Notes under the pieces: model-generated
What the model was told of the DNA's origin: nothing
Databases searched by the model: none
What the model saw: only the letters and a program-made list of their open reading frames with translations
Part shown: in pieces, positions 11,866 to 19,296 of the stretch
How the letters are laid out: each line of letters starts with the position of its first letter
How positions within the stretch are numbered: the stretch's first letter is position 1
IMG/VR virus record: IMGVR_UViG_3300025141_000029
Location: 1 to 64,000 of that record
Length of the DNA: 64,000 nucleotides
Source: a virus
Reading direction: 5' to 3' (one strand)
Translations under genes and position numbers: made by a program

Positions 11866-12710
11866 ATACAATAATCGCGTATCCTTCTTTCAGATATATC
11901 AATATATTTTGTTTCTAAATCAATTCCTATAAACTTTCTATTCTCCAAAAGAGATGCTATTCCGGTACTTCCCGATCCACAAAAAGGATCGATAACAGTA
12001 CCTCCCTCGGGTACAAAAACCTTGACCAAGTAGGACATTAAAGAAATAGGCTTTGGAGTTGGGTGATCGTTGTATTCTCCCCTTTCTTTGCGTGTTACGC
12101 GAGGAGCATAAAAATACTTTTGATGAGCCGGATTATCAAAATATCCAATTATATTAGAAGGATAGCGTCCAGCTGGGTTGGCATCTTCTTTGCCAAATTC
12201 TTTTTGGGTTCCAGTTGTTTTCCCATCTTTTCCAAAGGTAAGCCTCTGTAAACCGCCCTTTACCCAGCCGGTTGGAGGTTTCCCATCCCATGGAATTCTA
12301 GTATTTTGTGTATCAATTAGCCCCACATTCCATTCCTCATGATTCTTTTTCAAAGAACCTTTGAAAGGTTTTTGAGCCACAACTATAGGCTCGTGGGCCG
12401 GCTTAAGCTTATTTTTCTTGGGCATTTTAGTTGTCACCATCCATATAATTTGATCTTTTATCAAAAATCCACCGTCCTCGACGGCGCAGGCCATCCGATG
12501 ATATAGTTGCGGACTACAAAAACTAAGACAAAAGGCACCTGGCTTTAGAATTCTCTTAACTTCGACCCATATTTCAGACGTCGGTACCGAATGGTCCCAC
12601 GCTTCCATTCCCATGCCATACGGAGGATCAGTAACGCAGCCATCAATACTATTATCGGGCAACTCTTTCATCGCCCCCAAGCAGTTTCCTACTATTAACC
12701 TATGAGACAT
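11856..12710 (-). CDS. DNA methyltransferase (beta-class, N6-adenine or N4-cytosine)
   Basis: 284 residues from the ATG giving MSHRLIVGNCLGAMKELPDN; a longer upstream frame only reads into the neighbour. The catalytic DPPYG (motif IV, about residue 30) precedes the AdoMet-binding DPFCGSGST (motif I, about residue 240), with HPTPKP just before it; this order defines the beta class. It overlaps the PD-(D/E)XK protein gene by 11 bases, the layout of a type II restriction-modification pair. Its last codons and stop form the first bases of tRNA-Thr. Confidence 0.9.
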   Translation of the reverse strand: MSHRLIVGNCLGAMKELPDNSIDGCVTDPPYGMGMEAWDHSVPTSEIWVEVKRILKPGAFCLSFCSPQLYHRMACAVEDGGFLIKDQIIWMVTTKMPKKNKLKPAHEPIVVAQKPFKGSLKKNHEEWNVGLIDTQNTRIPWDGKPPTGWVKGGLQRLTFGKDGKTTGTQKEFGKEDANPAGRYPSNIIGYFDNPAHQKYFYAPRVTRKERGEYNDHPTPKPISLMSYLVKVFVPEGGTVIDPFCGSGSTGIASLLENRKFIGIDLETKYIDISERRIRDYCMPS

Positions 12711-13353
12711 AATCAAATACCTTTTGTTCGCATGCGGTGCGCATAGAATGTAAGAAATAGTCGACATAATCTTTGCCGCCCATTTGATTGTACATCGCCC
12801 GCGTATAAAATTGAAATCCACGCTTAAACTCATCACTCTCTCTTAATTTTTGATTAAGTTCTTCGTCTGCTTTTCTTGCTTTTTCAAGATGTTCTCTTAA
12901 CATCTTTCCTTGCTCACAAGAAAGGATATCCTGCCCTCGATAGACAGTAGTTTCGTCGGTTTTGTCAGAGCAAAAAATATAAATATATTTCGGATTAGGG
13001 AGACCGCTATTATAAATTGGGTAAACTCCTTGGGCGCTCTTACACTCTAGGTAATAAAGCTTGCCCCCAGACTTAACTATGAAGTCTGGACTTTTGTGAG
13101 TTCCGCATGGTTGCGGAATAAAAGAATTATCAGGTAGTTCCGAATGGTCCCCTCCATCTAGCCACAAGTCTCTTAGACCAGTTTTGGGCGCATGTGTGGG
13201 CATCGATGTTTCGACCAAATGATGTTTAACGAGCAGATCTTGAACAGCATCCTCGTGTTTAGCTTCATTGTGGACATTTCCACTTGACGCAGCATAATTT
13301 TGATAATAGGGCATTCGTTGAATATCCTTCATAATCGCGAGCATGTTGCTCAT
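12700..13353 (-). CDS. PD-(D/E)XK restriction endonuclease-like protein
   Basis: 217 residues. The nuclease core is SPDFIVKSGGKLYYLECKS (about residues 88-106): PD, then E-x-K on the next strand, with an upstream acidic helix (HEDAVQDLL). Its size and the overlapping methyltransferase downstream suggest a type II restriction enzyme. The ATG has an AAGGAG site. No separate specificity or control gene is seen. It could also be a phage nuclease against host or rival DNA from which the methylase protects phage DNA. Confidence 0.75.
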   Translation of the reverse strand: MSNMLAIMKDIQRMPYYQNYAASSGNVHNEAKHEDAVQDLLVKHHLVETSMPTHAPKTGLRDLWLDGGDHSELPDNSFIPQPCGTHKSPDFIVKSGGKLYYLECKSAQGVYPIYNSGLPNPKYIYIFCSDKTDETTVYRGQDILSCEQGKMLREHLEKARKADEELNQKLRESDEFKRGFQFYTRAMYNQMGGKDYVDYFLHSMRTACEQKVFDYVS

Positions 13354-13370
13354 AATTGGTCTCCTTAAGG

Positions 13371-13919
13371 CTACTTGTAGTTTTTTACAATCCAGTCGTA
13401 CATCGCAATACCAGAACTGGTACCAACATTTAAACTTCGTACAGAGCCGAACTGCGCTATGTTAACACAATAGTCACATTCTTTTAAGAGTAAAGGAGAA
13501 ATTCCTTCTCCCTCCTCGCCGAAAATCATTAACGCGTTGGGCGGCCACTCAAATGTTTCCATCGGAACACAACAATCTAAGTTGTTATCAAGCGCAACAA
13601 AAACATACTTCTCTTTAAGTTTAAGTAACTCATCGAAATCATTAAGATAATTTAAATCAACATAGTGATGAGTACCAACAGCGCCTCGTCGATCCCAACG
13701 CTTGCGACCAATGTAAAACACCTGAGATGCGTTGAAAGCATTGGCGTTTCTAATCATTGTGCTGATATTAAAGTCACCTTTCCAATGTTCCATTAAGACT
13801 GCGAATGGATGAGCCTTTGAACATAAATCTTCTTTGATATCTTCGATGCTCCATGACTTATATTCATCAGTCACATTATATTTCCAAGCACTCAGTCGCT
13901 CTTTATCATTCATATTCAT
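13371..13919 (-). CDS. SpoU/TrmH-family RNA 2'-O-methyltransferase
   Basis: 182 residues. SPOUT knot motifs are clear: NISTMIRNANAF (motif 1, about residue 51), NALMIFGEEGEGIS (motif 2) and FGSVRSLNVGTSSGIAMYDW (motif 3), which form the AdoMet-binding trefoil knot. The enzyme would methylate ribose in tRNA or rRNA. With four phage tRNAs nearby, a tRNA substrate is a reasonable inference. It overlaps the upstream gene by 14 bases. Confidence 0.87.
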   Translation of the reverse strand: MNMNDKERLSAWKYNVTDEYKSWSIEDIKEDLCSKAHPFAVLMEHWKGDFNISTMIRNANAFNASQVFYIGRKRWDRRGAVGTHHYVDLNYLNDFDELLKLKEKYVFVALDNNLDCCVPMETFEWPPNALMIFGEEGEGISPLLLKECDYCVNIAQFGSVRSLNVGTSSGIAMYDWIVKNYK

Positions 13920-14205
13920 CTTGAAATGTATTCCTATGAAACTCTAACATAGTCTCAGCCGCGAGCAGCTTAGTTGCATGTCCATTCAAATTAGCTGAAG
14001 GATTGTTTCCAATTTTAACGATTGGAATATATGTAACAATATATCTTTCGCCCGGTGCCATTTTCAATGACTTATCTGCACGGTAGGGGCCCCAATCAAT
14101 ATTTCTGTTCTCTTTCAAAAGAGTAAAAATTTCTCCAATAAATATTCCATCATGCCAAACATTCAGGCGACCAGTGTGAGACTGCTTCTTAAAGACAAAA
14201 TTCAT
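13906..14205 (-). CDS. Hypothetical protein
   Basis: 99 residues, beta-rich at the N-terminus (MNFVFKKQSHTGRLNVWHDG, IGEIFTLLK) and helical at the end. I do not recognise it. It is co-transcribed with the SpoU gene. Confidence 0.6.
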   Translation of the reverse strand: MNFVFKKQSHTGRLNVWHDGIFIGEIFTLLKENRNIDWGPYRADKSLKMAPGERYIVTYIPIVKIGNNPSANLNGHATKLLAAETMLEFHRNTFQDEYE

Positions 14206-14225
14206 TTTTCCTCATTTAAAATGAT

Positions 14226-14248
14226 CAAAAAAAAGCGCCCGGAGGCGC
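14226..14248 (-). terminator. Rho-independent terminator of the lipoprotein gene
   Basis: On the minus strand: GCGCC TCCG GGCGC stem-loop followed by nine T. It lies 20 bases after the stop codon at 14268. Confidence 0.85.
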
Positions 14249-14267
14249 ACAAAACTTAAAAAAAGTT

Positions 14268-14498
14268 TTAGTTTTCTACGTCTTCTTCAACAGCAAGAAC
14301 AACATCGGCGGTGTCAAGGGACACTTCTAGATCAGAATCAACATCGACACTTTCAAATGTGTCCTCAGTCACTTCTTCAACTAGAATATCGCCAACGACA
14401 ACATCGTCGGTCACTTGTTCCAACACCGTTGAGTCATCCGTAGTACAGCCTTGGATAGCTGTAATCATTAACAAAATCATTGCAAATGTGATTTTCAT
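14268..14498 (-). CDS. Small acidic lipoprotein
   Basis: 76 residues from the ATG with AAAGGAG upstream: MKITFAMILLMITAIQGCTT is a lipoprotein signal peptide with lipobox AIQGC. The mature part is almost all Thr, Val, Asp and Glu (about 58 residues), so very acidic. It is monocistronic, with its own promoter (14528) and terminator (14226). An envelope-surface role, such as exclusion of other phages or periplasmic lysis control, is conceivable but unsupported. Confidence 0.75.
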   Translation of the reverse strand: MKITFAMILLMITAIQGCTTDDSTVLEQVTDDVVVGDILVEEVTEDTFESVDVDSDLEVSLDTADVVLAVEEDVEN

Positions 14499-14527
14499 AA
14501 TATACTCCTTTGAAATCATGAAGTATA

Positions 14528-14555
14528 AATATACGCACCGATAAAAAATAGTAAA
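14528..14555 (-). promoter_or_regulatory. Sigma70-like promoter of the lipoprotein gene
   Basis: TTTACT, 16 bases, TATATT on the minus strand, about 30 bases before the ATG at 14498. Confidence 0.55.
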
Positions 14556-14560
14556 TAATA

Positions 14561-14803
14561 TTACTTAAAATCTGGAGTTGGCACACAAGTTTCTGGATCG
14601 ATTGTGACTTCGTTGTTTTTGTGAGCCTCGATAAATTCTTGAGCTGCTTTCTTATTCTTGAAATTTGTAAGATAAATTAGCTTCTCATCTTCTTTAAGAA
14701 GAACCTCGTAACATCCATGCCGTGCGTGATTAATATCATAAACGCTGGGCCTCTCATTTTCTTTGAGTTTCTTGAAGTTTCTTGGTCTTTTGCAAAACTT
14801 CAT
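14561..14803 (-). CDS. Hypothetical protein
   Basis: 80 residues starting MKFCKRPRNFKKLKENERPS; an ATG five codons earlier is possible, but AAAGGA is correctly spaced for this one. The middle, YEVLLKEDEKLIYLTNFKNK, suggests a small alpha-beta domain. Unknown function. Confidence 0.6.
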   Translation of the reverse strand: MKFCKRPRNFKKLKENERPSVYDINHARHGCYEVLLKEDEKLIYLTNFKNKKAAQEFIEAHKNNEVTIDPETCVPTPDFK

Positions 14804-14814
14804 CTTGTGTCCTT

Positions 14815-14961
14815 TCATATATCAATTATAATAACACCACGCTCATCGTCAAGATCTTCTTCTTCCTGTTGCTGTACATTTTCTTTAAGCCATTGAACAT
14901 ATCTTTCCTGCTCTTCCTGTGGTGAAGGTACCCGAACGTACAATCTTTCATATTCGCTCAT
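14815..14961 (-). CDS. 48-residue acidic hypothetical protein
   Basis: MSEYERLYVRVPSPQEEQER, helical Gln/Glu-rich middle, end RGVIIIDI. It overlaps the preceding coiled-coil gene by 14 bases. Function unknown. Confidence 0.55.
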   Translation of the reverse strand: MSEYERLYVRVPSPQEEQERYVQWLKENVQQQEEEDLDDERGVIIIDI

Positions 14962-15103
14962 TACTCAACTCCTCAATTATTTCTCTTAACTGTTGATTTT
15001 CGCTACCTAATTCATGAATCAACTCATTCATTTCGTGAACAGCTTGAACTAAAAGATCGTATCTGGTTTTCAGATCTTTTAATTCCTGCTCATGTGTTTT
15101 CAC
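14948..15103 (-). CDS. 51-residue coiled-coil protein
   Basis: From a GTG: VKTHEQELKDLKTRYDLLVQ with continuous heptads to EELSNERI. GTGA overlaps the stop of the upstream gene. Probably a small dimeric coiled coil. Function unknown. Confidence 0.55.
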   Translation of the reverse strand: MKTHEQELKDLKTRYDLLVQAVHEMNELIHELGSENQQLREIIEELSNERI

Positions 15104-15285
15104 CTTCCCTGGCCTCGGTAGGGCTTTTTGCGACGTCGAGCGTTGCTCGGCGGGGTGCCGTCGCGATGGCCATTGTGAAATGTCTCACCTCCCGAATGAG
15201 GGGTTCTAGAATAAGTCCCATTTCCCTGTGAGGTTTTTTTCGGAATGCTACCGATGCTATACACAATTCCTCTAATCTTTGCCAT
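15100..15285 (-). CDS. Small basic, disordered hypothetical protein
   Basis: 61 residues: MAKIRGIVYSIGSIPKKTSQ, then Gly/Asn/His/Arg-rich sequence to RRRKKPYRGQGR. The short N-terminal strand plus basic tail suggests nucleic-acid binding, which is inference. Good Shine-Dalgarno (AAGGAG). Confidence 0.55.
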   Translation of the reverse strand: MAKIRGIVYSIGSIPKKTSQGNGTYSRTPHSGGETFHNGHRDGTPPSNARRRKKPYRGQGR

Positions 15286-15314
15286 TTTATTCTCCTTATA
15301 GTAATTAGGGCAAG

Positions 15315-15331
15315 AGACGTTTCAAACGTCT
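15315..15331 (+). terminator. Hairpin with T-run facing the plus strand
   Basis: AGACGTTT C AAACGTCT followed by TTTT on the plus strand, directly adjoining the Hsp20 terminator. No plus-strand gene needs it, so it may stop antisense transcription or act in the leader of the gene starting at 15285. Confidence 0.5.
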
Positions 15332-15335
15332 TTTT

Positions 15336-15363
15336 AAAAAAAAAGGATACCCGTTGGGTATCC
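15336..15363 (-). terminator. Rho-independent terminator of hsp20
   Basis: GGATACCC AAC GGGTATCC stem-loop followed by nine T on the minus strand, 25 bases after the Hsp20 stop. Confidence 0.88.
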
Positions 15364-15388
15364 TTTAGAAACTTAAGATCTTAAAAGA

Positions 15389-15823
15389 TTACTTAATATT
15401 AATACACAACGGCTTAACTTCAGGTCTCGTTGGTACAACGAGCTTAAGCAGGCCGTTCTCAAATTCTGCTGTTATAGCATTAAGATCTAAATTGTTATCA
15501 TAATTAACATACGTCTTAGAAAAGTTCCGGCGTGCTACGCGCCTGGAGCGTTCTCGTGCGTTGATATCCTCAGTGTTCGCACTAACTGTGATACTGTTCT
15601 TTTCTGGTTTGATTTCAATATTCAAATCTTCCTTTGAAAATCCAGCCAAAGCAAATTCCATTACAGTATCTCCATTGTCTTCCCGATAAATATCGGCTAC
15701 AGGATATCCCTGTGTTGTTCTCTGCATCAACTGTGGAAAATCCAGCATTGAATCAAAGATGTCCTCAAAAACATTCCGACCCAGAAGGCTCGGACGATAA
15801 GTTGCAAGTGTTGTACTAGTCAT
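15389..15823 (-). CDS. hsp20: Small heat-shock protein (Hsp20/alpha-crystallin)
   Basis: 144 residues from the ATG with AAAGGAG upstream (MTSTTLATYRPSLLGRNVFE). The alpha-crystallin domain runs from PVADIYREDNGDTVMEFALA through GFSKEDLNIEIKPEKNSITV to AEFENGLLKLVVP, with the A-x-x-x-N-G-x-L box present. It holds unfolded proteins for refolding; together with the phage GroEL and GroES it forms a phage proteostasis set. It has its own promoter (15892) and terminator. Confidence 0.92.
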   Translation of the reverse strand: MTSTTLATYRPSLLGRNVFEDIFDSMLDFPQLMQRTTQGYPVADIYREDNGDTVMEFALAGFSKEDLNIEIKPEKNSITVSANTEDINARERSRRVARRNFSKTYVNYDNNLDLNAITAEFENGLLKLVVPTRPEVKPLCINIK

Positions 15824-15891
15824 AATATTTTCTCCTTTTAAAGCAAGTATTTGAGCGAGAATCCCTTGCAGGCGACACTCGCTATATCTAA

Positions 15892-15919
15892 ACAATAAGC
15901 ACGCTCAAGAATCAGTCAA
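15892..15919 (-). promoter_or_regulatory. Sigma70-like promoter of hsp20
   Basis: TTGACT, 16 bases, TATTGT on the minus strand, about 70 bases before the start codon. The -35 matches the phage consensus; the -10 is weaker. Confidence 0.5.
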
Positions 15920-15936
15920 GAAGAAAATATATTTTT

Positions 15937-16293
15937 TTAATGAAGGGACAAAGAACAATTTAATTTTAGAAGTTCTTTTTTTGTGAAGGCTCTTGCCAAT
16001 ATCGCCTGCTCTGTTAAAATAATATCTGTCTCATTTAATGCGATAACACTACCTTCGTTATCATCTTTCATAAGATTGGAGTTCAAGTTTGATTTTAAAA
16101 CTCTCCATATATGATAGTTTGATGAGAATGAATCACACAATAGTGTCATCAGCCTTGAGTCTAGTGGGTCTTCCGAGGCCTTATCACTAATTAAATCCGC
16201 TAAAATATCAATTTGTTCATCGGCTATTTTTATCATCAAAATGACAATTGATTCATCTAGCGTATACAGATTTGGATTTTCTTTGTCAGACAT
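15937..16293 (-). CDS. Hypothetical protein
   Basis: 118 residues, helical, acidic, with no recognised motif (MSDKENPNLYTLDESIVILM). Three bases from the glutaredoxin gene, so in the same operon as groEL. Confidence 0.6.
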   Translation of the reverse strand: MSDKENPNLYTLDESIVILMIKIADEQIDILADLISDKASEDPLDSRLMTLLCDSFSSNYHIWRVLKSNLNSNLMKDDNEGSVIALNETDIILTEQAILARAFTKKELLKLNCSLSLH

Positions 16294-16296
16294 ATC

Positions 16297-16548
16297 TCAC
16301 TCCTCTATATCCAGACGCTCAATCAAATCGGTATAGCCTCCCAGGAGTTTATAGGTTTTTTCATCAGTCACTTCAAATACCATAGGTACAGTCTGCCATC
16401 CATAAATATCTTTTAGTTCTTCCCAAACCAGTGGCCGCCAATCCAGTAAAAATGTCTTGAAATCAATATTTTCATCTCGTAATTTTTTTACTGCTTTGGT
16501 ACAAAAACAACATTCTTTCTTTATGTAAAGGATAAATTTTTTATTCAT
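16297..16548 (-). CDS. Glutaredoxin
   Basis: 83 residues, thioredoxin fold: FILYIKKECCFCTKAVKKL with redox pair C-C-F-C at about residues 13-16, TVPMVF with the cis-proline, and GGYTDL glutathione-binding turn. It would reduce disulfides at the expense of glutathione. A class II ribonucleotide reductase is encoded elsewhere in the window and needs such a reductant. Confidence 0.88.
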   Translation of the reverse strand: MNKKFILYIKKECCFCTKAVKKLRDENIDFKTFLLDWRPLVWEELKDIYGWQTVPMVFEVTDEKTYKLLGGYTDLIERLDIEE

Positions 16549-16549
16549 T

Positions 16550-16840
16550 TTAATCTCGTAATTTTTCCAGTATTATCTCTAAGTTACCTATAATATTCAT
16601 AGTATGTGAGCCATTGCCTACCCCCGACAAATGAATTTTTACAAATTCAGCTTTCTCGTTTAGGTTAGCCGGCCACTTCTTAAGTTTTATAAGTTTTTGT
16701 TTTAAATCATGATTTGGCTTAATAGCCACAATAAAGTCGCGATTAATCAAAACTTCTTTTATAGAATAATTTCTATTTTCATTAGATAATCTTTGTCTAT
16801 CTTCTTGTATTTCAACCAACGATACTAATTTAAACACCAT
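16550..16840 (-). CDS. Hypothetical protein
   Basis: 96 residues. The pattern VLINRDFIVAIKPN, then FVKIHLSGVGN and a final LEIILEKL resembles small flagellar FlbD-like or related phage proteins with a strand-rich body and a C-terminal helix; this is a weak resemblance. Overlaps the upstream gene by 11 bases. Confidence 0.6.
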   Translation of the reverse strand: MVFKLVSLVEIQEDRQRLSNENRNYSIKEVLINRDFIVAIKPNHDLKQKLIKLKKWPANLNEKAEFVKIHLSGVGNGSHTMNIIGNLEIILEKLRD

Positions 16841-17030
16841 ACACCTTTCTTTTTTCTACGTACCATACATCACCTTGAAAATAAACACCAAGGTCATTTT
16901 CCTGTTCTTCTTTCACTAATAAATATTTTGGCTTCTCTAAACATACAACTTTATTGGGACATCCATCGGTGTATTTCATCAAATTTGTATCTGAAGGAAT
17001 ATACACTAGTTTTCCCACCGTATTATTCAT
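16830..17030 (-). CDS. Hypothetical protein
   Basis: 66 residues: MNNTVGKLVYIPSDTNLMKY, KYLLVKEEQENDLGVYF, VWYVEKRKVYGV. Beta-rich with an SH3-like look (GKLVYIPSD, then LGVYF, VWYVE), reminiscent of but not clearly part of the MKVGD family. Confidence 0.55.
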   Translation of the reverse strand: MNNTVGKLVYIPSDTNLMKYTDGCPNKVVCLEKPKYLLVKEEQENDLGVYFQGDVWYVEKRKVYGV

Positions 17031-17523
17031 CCTTAAGGATTTCCTCTACTTTGTTGCCGGCTGTCAGCGAACTCAAATCGATATTCGGAAACGTTGGCAG
17101 CGGCTCGTTTGTATCAAAATAGTTTTCCTCAAGTAATTTATTATATGTGTTTTTTAAAGATTCGAGAGTGGGTAGATTTTTTGGAACTTCACCAACATTT
17201 TGTTGTTTCGGATCGGCCATAAAATCACTTGCACCGGTATCTTCATCAGGATTTTCATTCTTATTTTCTTTTGCTGTTGCTTGCTCAAGAGTCTTCTGGT
17301 ACGCATAAATCAGAGAAGCGCACTCCTCAAATCTTGCATCAACTTGAAACATTCTTTTTCTCAAAAAATCTAAATTTTTCAGAAAATCATCTATTTTTGT
17401 GACATCGAGCGCGCCGGCTGAGTGTGATAAAGCTTTAAGCTGCTCGGTCGCTTGTAAGAGTATACCATTCGCACGAAAGGGAACTTCTTCAAGCTCAACT
17501 ACTTGTTGTATTGTTACTTTCAT
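17023..17523 (-). CDS. Hypothetical protein
   Basis: 166 residues, helical, with a polar linker (KENKNENPDEDTGASDF) in the middle. It begins MKVTIQQVVELEEVPFRANG and directly follows groEL with no gap. It could be a chaperonin-associated factor, but only the position suggests this. Confidence 0.65.
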   Translation of the reverse strand: MKVTIQQVVELEEVPFRANGILLQATEQLKALSHSAGALDVTKIDDFLKNLDFLRKRMFQVDARFEECASLIYAYQKTLEQATAKENKNENPDEDTGASDFMADPKQQNVGEVPKNLPTLESLKNTYNKLLEENYFDTNEPLPTFPNIDLSSLTAGNKVEEILKDE

Positions 17524-19107
17524 TTATGCCTCCACTATTGCATAGTTTGTTATTATTAATATTGATGCGACCGAAACAGCATTTGTCAAAGCAATTCGAG
17601 CGACCTTTGTCGGGTCAACAATACCTGCCTCAATCATATCAACAATCTCACCATTTTTAAAGTTATAACCACAATTGCCCACTTCAGATTCAATCATGCT
17701 GACGACAATATCGGCCGACTCGCCGGCATTTGTGGCCATCTGTCTGATCGGCTCATATGCGGCTTTCTTGAGAATTTCAACACCTAGATGCTGGTCCTCG
17801 TTGTCTACTTCGACTTCTAAATCTTCTATTGCTCGTACAAAAGCCACTCCGCCGCCGGGAAGAATTCCCTCTTCCTGTGCTGACTTGATTGCCTCAAGGG
17901 CATCTTCAATTCGATGCTTCTTTTCAATCATTTCAACTTCTGTGGCAGCACCGATTCGAATTACAGCAACGCCGCTGGCAAGTCTAGTTATCCTTTCTTG
18001 CATCCTTTCGCAATCTTGTATGTTATCGTTTGCTTTAATTTGTTCCTTGAGGTCTTCGATAGTTTCCTCGACCTTTTCCCAATCTGCATTACCGCCGATA
18101 AAAGTAGTATTATACTTCAGAATATCAGCTTTCTTACATTTACCAAAATCAACTAACTTAACCTCGGATAGTTTTTTACCAGATTCACGATTAACAAATG
18201 TACCGCCGACAGAGAGTGCCAAATCATTAAGAATTTTGCGACGTTCAGTACCATATCGCGGTGCTTTTACAGCAACGATCTTCATTGTGCCCCTCACTGT
18301 ATTCATGATAAGGGCTGCTAGGGCCTGTCCTTCAATATCTTCAGCAACAATTACAAGAGGTTTGCTCTCTCTGGCTACCAATTCTAGTATTGGAAGGATG
18401 TCCTGTACCTTGTCAATTTTGTGATCAGTCACCAAGATGTAGGGATCATCGTATTCAACCGATCCTCTCCTCTGGTTTGTAACAAAGGCATTCGCAAGAA
18501 AACCAGAATCAAAATGAAAACCTTCGGTTACGTCTAGGGTCGTTTCAAATGATTTGCCATCCTCTACGCTAATTGAACCATCATGGCCGGCCTGCTCAAC
18601 AGCCATTGAAATAAGTTTACCAATCGACACATCGTTGTTCGCAGAAATGGCCGCTATGTGTTCTATGTCTTCTTGAGACTCAATGGGACGTGATATATCT
18701 TGTAGCTTAACTACAATCGCTTCTAGCGCCTTATCCATACCTCGTTTAAGCTCCACAGGAGAGACACCAGTAGAAATATACTTCTGAGCTGTGTTAAGTA
18801 TTGCTCGGGCTAATATTGTCGAAGTGGTTGTCCCATCGCCAGCTAAATTTGCAGTCTGCGAAGCAGCTTGTTTGATTAGCTGTGCTCCAGCATTTTCAAA
18901 CGGATCGTCAAAATCAACAAATTTGGCAACTGTTACGCCATCTTTTGTGACTATCGGATTTAATCCTTTTTTATGTAAGAGAACATTTCGTCCCTTTGGC
19001 CCAAGTGTTGAACCAACAACATCTGCTAATTTATTTACCCCATCTAATATTTGGGTCTGTAATCTGTTCCCGCTCTGATATTGCTTTGACGTTATTTCTT
19101 GTGTCAT
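17524..19107 (-). CDS. groEL: GroEL-type chaperonin
   Basis: 527 residues, near the usual 545. Visible: STLGPKGRNVLLHKK, DGVTVAK, AGDGTTTSTILARAIL (ATP site), the apical-domain segment through PRYGTERRKILNDLA, and AATEVEMIEKKHRIEDALEA with the hydrolytic Asp region, then EEGILPGGGVAF. The flexible GGM tail is missing; it ends IITNYAIVEA. It would form a folding chamber for phage proteins such as the capsid protein. A phage GroES-like protein is encoded at 33681-33959. Confidence 0.95.
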   Translation of the reverse strand: MTQEITSKQYQSGNRLQTQILDGVNKLADVVGSTLGPKGRNVLLHKKGLNPIVTKDGVTVAKFVDFDDPFENAGAQLIKQAASQTANLAGDGTTTSTILARAILNTAQKYISTGVSPVELKRGMDKALEAIVVKLQDISRPIESQEDIEHIAAISANNDVSIGKLISMAVEQAGHDGSISVEDGKSFETTLDVTEGFHFDSGFLANAFVTNQRRGSVEYDDPYILVTDHKIDKVQDILPILELVARESKPLVIVAEDIEGQALAALIMNTVRGTMKIVAVKAPRYGTERRKILNDLALSVGGTFVNRESGKKLSEVKLVDFGKCKKADILKYNTTFIGGNADWEKVEETIEDLKEQIKANDNIQDCERMQERITRLASGVAVIRIGAATEVEMIEKKHRIEDALEAIKSAQEEGILPGGGVAFVRAIEDLEVEVDNEDQHLGVEILKKAAYEPIRQMATNAGESADIVVSMIESEVGNCGYNFKNGEIVDMIEAGIVDPTKVARIALTNAVSVASILIITNYAIVEA

Positions 19108-19288
19108 TCACACCTCGTTCTAATTCTGTGACTTTTGTTTGAAGCACTGCCGCTTCGAGCTTTAACTCATTATAAACAGCATCCATGTGGCGATGCATCT
19201 CGTTTATTTTACTTTGTAAATATATACCTATAATAGTCCCTAATAATATAAGACTAATCAATACAATTGTCAAGGATAAAGTTTGCAT
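19031..19288 (-). CDS. Small membrane-anchored coiled-coil protein
   Basis: 85 residues: hydrophobic N-terminal helix (LSLTIVLISLILLGTIIGIY) then a coiled coil (EMHRHMDAVYNELKLEAAVL and onward). Topology fits an inner-membrane anchored protein such as an i-spanin, and the endolysin gene is two genes upstream. Its last 25 codons overlap the start of groEL by 77 bases in another frame, which is unusually long for this genome. Confidence 0.6.
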   Translation of the reverse strand: MQTLSLTIVLISLILLGTIIGIYLQSKINEMHRHMDAVYNELKLEAAVLQTKVTELERGVNDTRNNVKAISEREQITDPNIRWGK

Positions 19289-19296
19289 TTTTTAAA

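Noticed and set aside
17675-18424. Long plus-strand open frame opposite groEL
   Set aside because: It mirrors groEL codons, has Ser/Arg-rich composition, and no ribosome site. Other plus-strand frames in the window are the same kind of shadow.
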